64,000 bases of DNA from Pirellulaceae bacterium (GTDB taxonomy: Bacteria > Planctomycetota > Planctomycetia > Pirellulales > Pirellulaceae), in assembly GCA_023382975.1 (NCBI GenBank), contig JAHDXO010000007.1, positions 132,170 to 196,169 of the forward strand, written 5' to 3'. Shown piece by piece: positions 63,267-64,000 of the stretch. Under the pieces are notes generated by a model. That model ran no database searches. It saw only the letters and a program-made list of their open reading frames with translations, and was not told where the DNA came from. The stretch's first letter is position 1. Every line of letters begins with the position of its first letter. Made by a program: the position numbers and the translations under genes.

Positions 63267-64000
63267 ATGTCGCTGGGAATCAAGCCGACGGTCGATTTCG
63301 TGTTCAAGAAGGTTTTTGGCAGTCCGGAGAACGTCTCCGTGCTGATCGGACTGCTGAACGCGATCCTGAAGCTGGCCCATCCGATCGTTCACGTGGAGAT
63401 TCTCAATCCGTTCAGCTACCAGGATTTCGCGGACGACAAACTGATTGTGCTGGACATCCGGGCGCGCGATTCGGTGGGCCGGTGGCTGAACATCGAGATG
63501 CAGGTGACCATCTTTCCCGGGCTCTTGCAACGACTGGTCTACTACGCCGGTGCGATGTACGTCGATCAGTTGAAGTCGGGCGGAAGTTACGCGGATCTAC
63601 GATCGGCGATCTCGATCTGCCTGCTTGACAAGATCCTGTTTCGCGAAGACGCGGTCGCCCACCACCGGTTCCGGCTGGCGGACCCGGAGCACGGCATGGA
63701 AATCCCGGACGCGATCGAGGTACACACGTTGGAGCTGACGAAGTATAATTTGCAGGAAGCAACGATTTCCCAAGCTTCGGAGATCGAGCAATGGGCATTC
63801 TTCTTTCTGCATGCGGATCGTTACGAGCCGGAGCGGTTGAGGGAGTTGTTGCCGGGAATTGAATTTCAGCAGGCGATATCCGTGGTCGAAGCGATCGCGG
63901 CCAAGACGGAGGATCGGATGATGTACGACCAGCGATTGAAGGCACAGCGCGACTATCAATGGGGATTGGACAGCGCGCGGGAGCAAGGCCGGCAGGAGGG
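63267..64000 (+). CDS. Rpn family recombination-promoting nuclease (PD-(D/E)XK), partial at window end
   Basis: At least 244 residues, cut by the window edge. It begins MSLGIKPTVDFVFKKVFGSPEN, the standard start of the Rpn/PDDEXK_2 transposase-like family. The nuclease core is visible as IVLDIRARDSVGRWLNIEMQV (Asp, then E-x-Q). The C-terminal part is charged and helical (AREQGRQEG), also typical. Rpn proteins are DNA endonucleases that promote RecA-independent recombination. The ATG at 63267 has only a weak GGGG upstream. It follows the decayed region and repeat copy, fitting an accessory or mobile context. Confidence 0.85.
   Translation, partial: MSLGIKPTVDFVFKKVFGSPENVSVLIGLLNAILKLAHPIVHVEILNPFSYQDFADDKLIVLDIRARDSVGRWLNIEMQVTIFPGLLQRLVYYAGAMYVDQLKSGGSYADLRSAISICLLDKILFREDAVAHHRFRLADPEHGMEIPDAIEVHTLELTKYNLQEATISQASEIEQWAFFFLHADRYEPERLRELLPGIEFQQAISVVEAIAAKTEDRMMYDQRLKAQRDYQWGLDSAREQGRQE

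Noticed and set aside
1..64000. tRNA or rRNA genes
   Set aside because: I looked for cloverleaf-like ends and conserved rRNA segments by eye and found none. A short tRNA could be missed without a covariance search.

Overview
The window reads as chromosomal DNA of a planctomycete, most likely of the Pirellulales/Rhodopirellula type. The evidence is a secreted protein carrying an LEPR-XLL-like N-terminal motif together with a cohesin-like domain and dockerin repeats (33047-36925), a DUF1571 protein, a Tat-exported Gfo/Idh/MocA oxidoreductase, an atypical flagellar fliF-G-H-I-J set, frequent GTG starts, high GC content and many secreted alpha/beta hydrolases. I found no rRNA, tRNA, CRISPR array or complete insertion sequence.

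Layout. 1-4.4 kb: two divergent secreted hydrolases. 4.5-8.2 kb (minus strand): a succinate dehydrogenase operon sdhC-sdhA-sdhB. 8.6-11.1 kb: a stand-alone receiver protein, a PIG-L deacetylase and a Xer recombinase. 11.4-17.8 kb: a co-directional run of hisF, pilT, a second pilus-type ATPase with ruined nucleotide motifs, a membrane protein, an Hsp70 paralogue and a STAS protein. 18-31.9 kb: an accessory stretch of an exported transglutaminase-like protein, esterases, a methyltransferase, an S9 peptidase, an SMP-30 protein, a CocE-type hydrolase, an ABC exporter whose ATPase motifs are all degenerate, and an ABC-2 permease. 32-42.8 kb: acylphosphatase, the beta-propeller/dockerin protein, DUF1571, a GH106-type glycosidase, and an exported TrmO-like protein overlapping a pentameric ligand-gated ion channel homologue. 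43-48.9 kb: housekeeping genes tpiA, secG, yicC, gmk, rpoZ, coaC and coaB, then the oxidoreductase. 49-51.6 kb: a toxin-antitoxin pair with a frameshifted toxin, and a HEAT-like protein. 51.8-55.4 kb: dnaG-rpoD, closed by a strong terminator. 55.6-62.4 kb: a zinc-ribbon coiled-coil protein, a histidine-kinase-ATPase-like protein and fliF-G-H-I-J. 62.4-64 kb: a decayed region with a gene remnant, then an Rpn-family nuclease cut by the window edge.

How the parts work together. The sdh genes form a three-subunit quinone-linked complex. yicC-gmk-rpoZ-coaC share stop/start overlaps, and coaC and coaB are separate genes. fliF-fliJ build the MS-ring, switch and export ATPase of a flagellum. Small palindromic repeats are concentrated in the gaps around the flagellar operon (56.4, 60.5 and 63.0 kb), and a separate paired-hairpin element lies at 25.3 kb. 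The most unusual items are the two proteins with dismantled ATPase motifs, the exported TrmO/ion-channel gene pair and the repeat family whose hairpin arms covary.
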